64,000 nucleotides of DNA from Burkholderiales bacterium (lineage in GTDB: Bacteria; Pseudomonadota; Gammaproteobacteria; Burkholderiales; SG8-41). This document shows positions 61,931 to 64,000 of this stretch, piece by piece. The stretch lies in NCBI GenBank assembly GCA_030683105.1, contig JAUXMZ010000024.1, forward strand, positions 1 through 64,000. The letters are read 5' to 3'. The position numbers and the translations under genes are program-made. Position 1 is the stretch's first letter; the number at the start of each line of letters is the position of its first letter. The notes under the pieces are model-generated. The model was given only the letters and a program-made list of their open reading frames with translations. It had not been told where the DNA came from and did not search any database.

Positions 61931-62700
61931 AGGCCGGTCAGCTTGTGCATGAGATAAAAATACCACCGATAAGGCAGGATGCGCATGACTTTAAGCCAGC
62001 GCGTAAAGCGTCGCGGGAAGTGGATTTCAAACTGGCCGCGCTCCAGTCCCCGCACGATTTCGCGCGCGGCTTCTTCGGCCCCGATGAGCGCGGGCATCCT
62101 GAATTCGTTGCGGTCGGTAAGCGGTGTTTTCACGAAGCCGGGGTTGATCAGGTACACGCCGAGGCCCCTGGGCGCGAGGTCGAAATACAGCGTTTCGGCC
62201 AGATTGATGAGCGCCGCCTTGGTCGCGCCATACGCCAGGGCGGTCGGCAGGCCGCGGTAGCCCGCGACGCTCGACACGATGCCGATGCCGCCGCGCCCCT
62301 GCTTGAGCAAGTATGGAATCACGCTCGACAACCCGTCCATCACGCCCAGCACATTGACCTCGAACAAGCCGCGCGCCATCCCGGCATCGAGTTCCCATGC
62401 GCGCACCGGCCGGTGCGCGCCTGCGACAAACAGCACCAGATCGATGCCGCCCCACGCAGCCGCGATGCGTTCCAGCGCCGGCGCCGTGGCGCCGGGCTGC
62501 GCGAGGTCGAGCGGCAGCACCAGCGACTGGGCGGCATCGAATTTTGCCGCAAGCGCTTCGAGTGCGGCGCGGTTGCGTGCAGACAGCGCGAGCCGCGCGC
62601 CGCGCCGCAGCAGTGCAATCGCCGTCGCCGCGCCGATGCCGCTGGATGACCCGATCACCCACACGCGCTGCGCGCGCCAGTCGGCGATGGGCGGATTCAT
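61927..62700 (-). CDS. Short-chain dehydrogenase/reductase
   Basis: A 257-residue SDR. The cofactor loop VIGSSSGIGAATAIALL is at about 15-31, VLFVAGAHR corresponds to NNAG, and the catalytic Ser-Tyr-Lys is seen as SSVAGYRGLPTALAYGATKAAL in parts (Tyr near 156, Lys near 160). Substrate unknown. It is coupled by four-base overlaps to DUF3833 upstream and the NTF2-like gene downstream. Confidence 0.9.
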   Translation of the reverse strand: MNPPIADWRAQRVWVIGSSSGIGAATAIALLRRGARLALSARNRAALEALAAKFDAAQSLVLPLDLAQPGATAPALERIAAAWGGIDLVLFVAGAHRPVRAWELDAGMARGLFEVNVLGVMDGLSSVIPYLLKQGRGGIGIVSSVAGYRGLPTALAYGATKAALINLAETLYFDLAPRGLGVYLINPGFVKTPLTDRNEFRMPALIGAEEAAREIVRGLERGQFEIHFPRRFTRWLKVMRILPYRWYFYLMHKLTGL

Positions 62701-63230
62701 GGCGAGCGCCGCGCGAAACTCAGGGTCAGATCGCCGAGGCGGAAACCGAACTTGCTCATGACCGAGCGGTTGAGCATGACCTTGTCGTCCATCAGGTACA
62801 TCCAGTCGTCAAAATCGACATCGTAAACCTTGCCGTCAACGGGCAGCCGCAACACATAAGTCCAGCGCAGGGCGTTGCCGTAAGCAGTGCCGGTCGCCAC
62901 CCCGACCACGTCATCGGCGCGGCCCTCGTAGGTGTGCGCATCGAGTTTGGTTATGGTCCACACGCGGCGGCTGGTGCTGCCGTCGGCGTAGCTGAAATCC
63001 TCGTCCAGCGTGCCGGTGTTGCCCTGCCAGCCGGCGTCTATTTTCACGTAAAAGCGTTTCACGACCTTGCCGCTGCGATCCTGGAACACACCCCAGCCAT
63101 CGATGGTGCCGTTGAAATACTGCGCCAGGTCGAGCACCGGTTTTTCATTGCGGTACGCCTCGACCATGGTCGACCCGCATCCGCCCAATCCGATCATGCA
63201 TGCAATGGAAGCGATAAGCGATTTCTTCAT
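62697..63230 (-). CDS. DUF3833 family lipoprotein
   Basis: A 177-residue protein. The signal peptide with lipobox IGLGGC (Cys18) is followed by VLDLAQYFNGTIDGWGVFQD and the WTYVLRLPVDGKVYDVDFDD beta-rich body, typical of DUF3833. The start at 63230 overlaps the MFS stop. Function is not established; the family is often in clusters for membrane lipid changes under photooxidative stress. Confidence 0.85.
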   Translation of the reverse strand: MKKSLIASIACMIGLGGCGSTMVEAYRNEKPVLDLAQYFNGTIDGWGVFQDRSGKVVKRFYVKIDAGWQGNTGTLDEDFSYADGSTSRRVWTITKLDAHTYEGRADDVVGVATGTAYGNALRWTYVLRLPVDGKVYDVDFDDWMYLMDDKVMLNRSVMSKFGFRLGDLTLSFARRSP

Positions 63231-64000
63231 GTTGATTCCTCTTTGGTGCGCAGCGGCGCAACGCCGCGCTGTGGTTCGAGCGCTGAGCGCCAGAGCAGCC
63301 ATGCCGCCGCCAGTTTGATCGCGCACGGCAACAGCGCGTAGGTTGCCGCCAGCGCCGTGGCGCCACCCGTGGCGCCGGGCTGATAGCCCAGCGCATCGAG
63401 CAATGGCAGCGCCGTGCCCGCGGCGATCGCCAGCGCCAGCTTTTCCAGCAGATGCCACATGCCGAAGTAGGCGCCGTCGGGTCGGCCCCCGCCGGCTCGT
63501 TCATCGCGATCGATCACATCTGCCAGCAACGATGCCGGCAGCGCAAGATCGGCGCCGAAGGCCAGGCCCGACAATGCACACACGACGGCGAACGCAACGA
63601 CATCCCCCGCGCCCAGCGCAAATGCCCAAACGAAGGCAACAACGCTCAGCGCCATGGCGATGGCCCAGGTTCGCGTTTTGCCGATCACCCGCGACCAGCG
63701 CACCCACAGCGGCATGCCCGCGGCGCCGGACAGAAAATATACAACCAAAAATAATCCAGTATATTCAACTGCTTGTATGATGTCCGCAACGAAGAACAGG
63801 ATCAGCGTCGCCGGTATCGCGGCCGCAATCCCGTTGACCAGAAATACTGCCGCCAGCCGGCGGTACCGGGCATTGGCGAACGGTTGCAACACGGATCGGA
63901 GTTCGAACCGCGCACGCCGCATGACTGGCGAAACCGCCGGCGCAGGTGTCCAGACCAACGTGGCGACAGCAGCAACGACCAGCAGCGGCACAAAGCCGAT
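63227..64000 (-). CDS. MFS/GPH-type transporter, C-terminal part (cut by window edge)
   Basis: The open frame runs past position 64000, so only the last 258 or so residues are seen. They contain about six hydrophobic helices, with LILFFVADIIQAVEYTGLFLV-type helices and the loop motif LFGADLALPASLLADVIDRDE-like at about 145-165 of the visible part, resembling the glycoside-pentoside-hexuronide branch of the MFS. It heads the coupled MFS-DUF3833-SDR-NTF2 operon. The substrate cannot be told. Confidence 0.8.
   Translation of the reverse strand: MGFVPLLVVAAVATLVWTPAPAVSPVMRRARFELRSVLQPFANARYRRLAAVFLVNGIAAAIPATLILFFVADIIQAVEYTGLFLVVYFLSGAAGMPLWVRWSRVIGKTRTWAIAMALSVVAFVWAFALGAGDVVAFAVVCALSGLAFGADLALPASLLADVIDRDERAGGGRPDGAYFGMWHLLEKLALAIAAGTALPLLDALGYQPGATGGATALAATYALLPCAIKLAAAWLLWRSALEPQRGVAPLRTKEEST

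Overview
The window is GC-rich chromosomal DNA from a betaproteobacterium, most likely Burkholderiales or a close relative. The evidence is a complete dcw (division and cell wall) cluster in betaproteobacterial order, the pilC-pilD-coaE-zapD-yacG-mutT string, the rsmI/lpoA-yraN-diaA-dolP string, and Bug/TctC-type periplasmic binding proteins. No rRNA, tRNA, phage, transposase or CRISPR array was recognised. The one clear RNA gene is rnpB.

Positions 1-17200 are accessory. After a plus-strand glutathione S-transferase, twelve minus-strand genes (13668 down to 1080) look like one catabolic operon. They encode a SuyA/SuyB-like (UxaA family) lyase, a ThDP enzyme, an SDH/FRD-like iron-sulfur subunit with two membrane anchors, a cytoplasmic sulfatase, a TctC binding protein, a two-subunit class I fumarase-type hydratase, an SDH/FRD-like flavoprotein, a second but internally deleted TctC, and an Ldh2-family 2-hydroxyacid dehydrogenase. 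A divergent GntR/HutC regulator and an AEC permease follow. A promoter (TTGACT-N17-TAGGAT) and a near-palindromic operator candidate lie between the regulator and the operon. Together they suggest a regulated route for an organic acid or organosulfonate not assigned here, with electrons fed to quinone by a dedicated complex.

Positions 17200-35900 are housekeeping: rpsP-rimM-trmD-rplS, a nitroreductase, ffh, a CcsA-like protein, a CNNM transporter, pilC/pilD, coaE, zapD, yacG, a Nudix-ThiE fusion, a DUF815 ATPase, argJ, secA, an M23 peptidase and a DciA-like protein. Positions 35900-55600 hold the dcw cluster, read leftwards from a classic mraZ promoter with three MraZ boxes: mraZ, rsmH, ftsL, ftsI, murE, murF, mraY, murD, ftsW, murG, murC, murB, ddlB, ftsQ, ftsA, ftsZ, lpxC. 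Then come rnpB, chaC, pyrC, rsmI/lpoA-yraN-diaA-dolP and, at the right edge, part of a translationally coupled MFS-DUF3833-SDR-NTF2 operon.

Two unusual layers cut across the genes. First, short arrays of about four heptanucleotides occur at 13 loci. Unit sequence differs by locus, but period and copy number hold. Several lie in frame inside murB, murD, murE, murF and ddlB. Second, short ORFs repeating the first 17-19 codons of murG and murC sit just upstream of, and overlap, the real genes. Each is preceded by a CACAGAG-type palindrome, and their peptides are better conserved than their codons. These repeats and leader-like duplicates are the most unexpected observations here.
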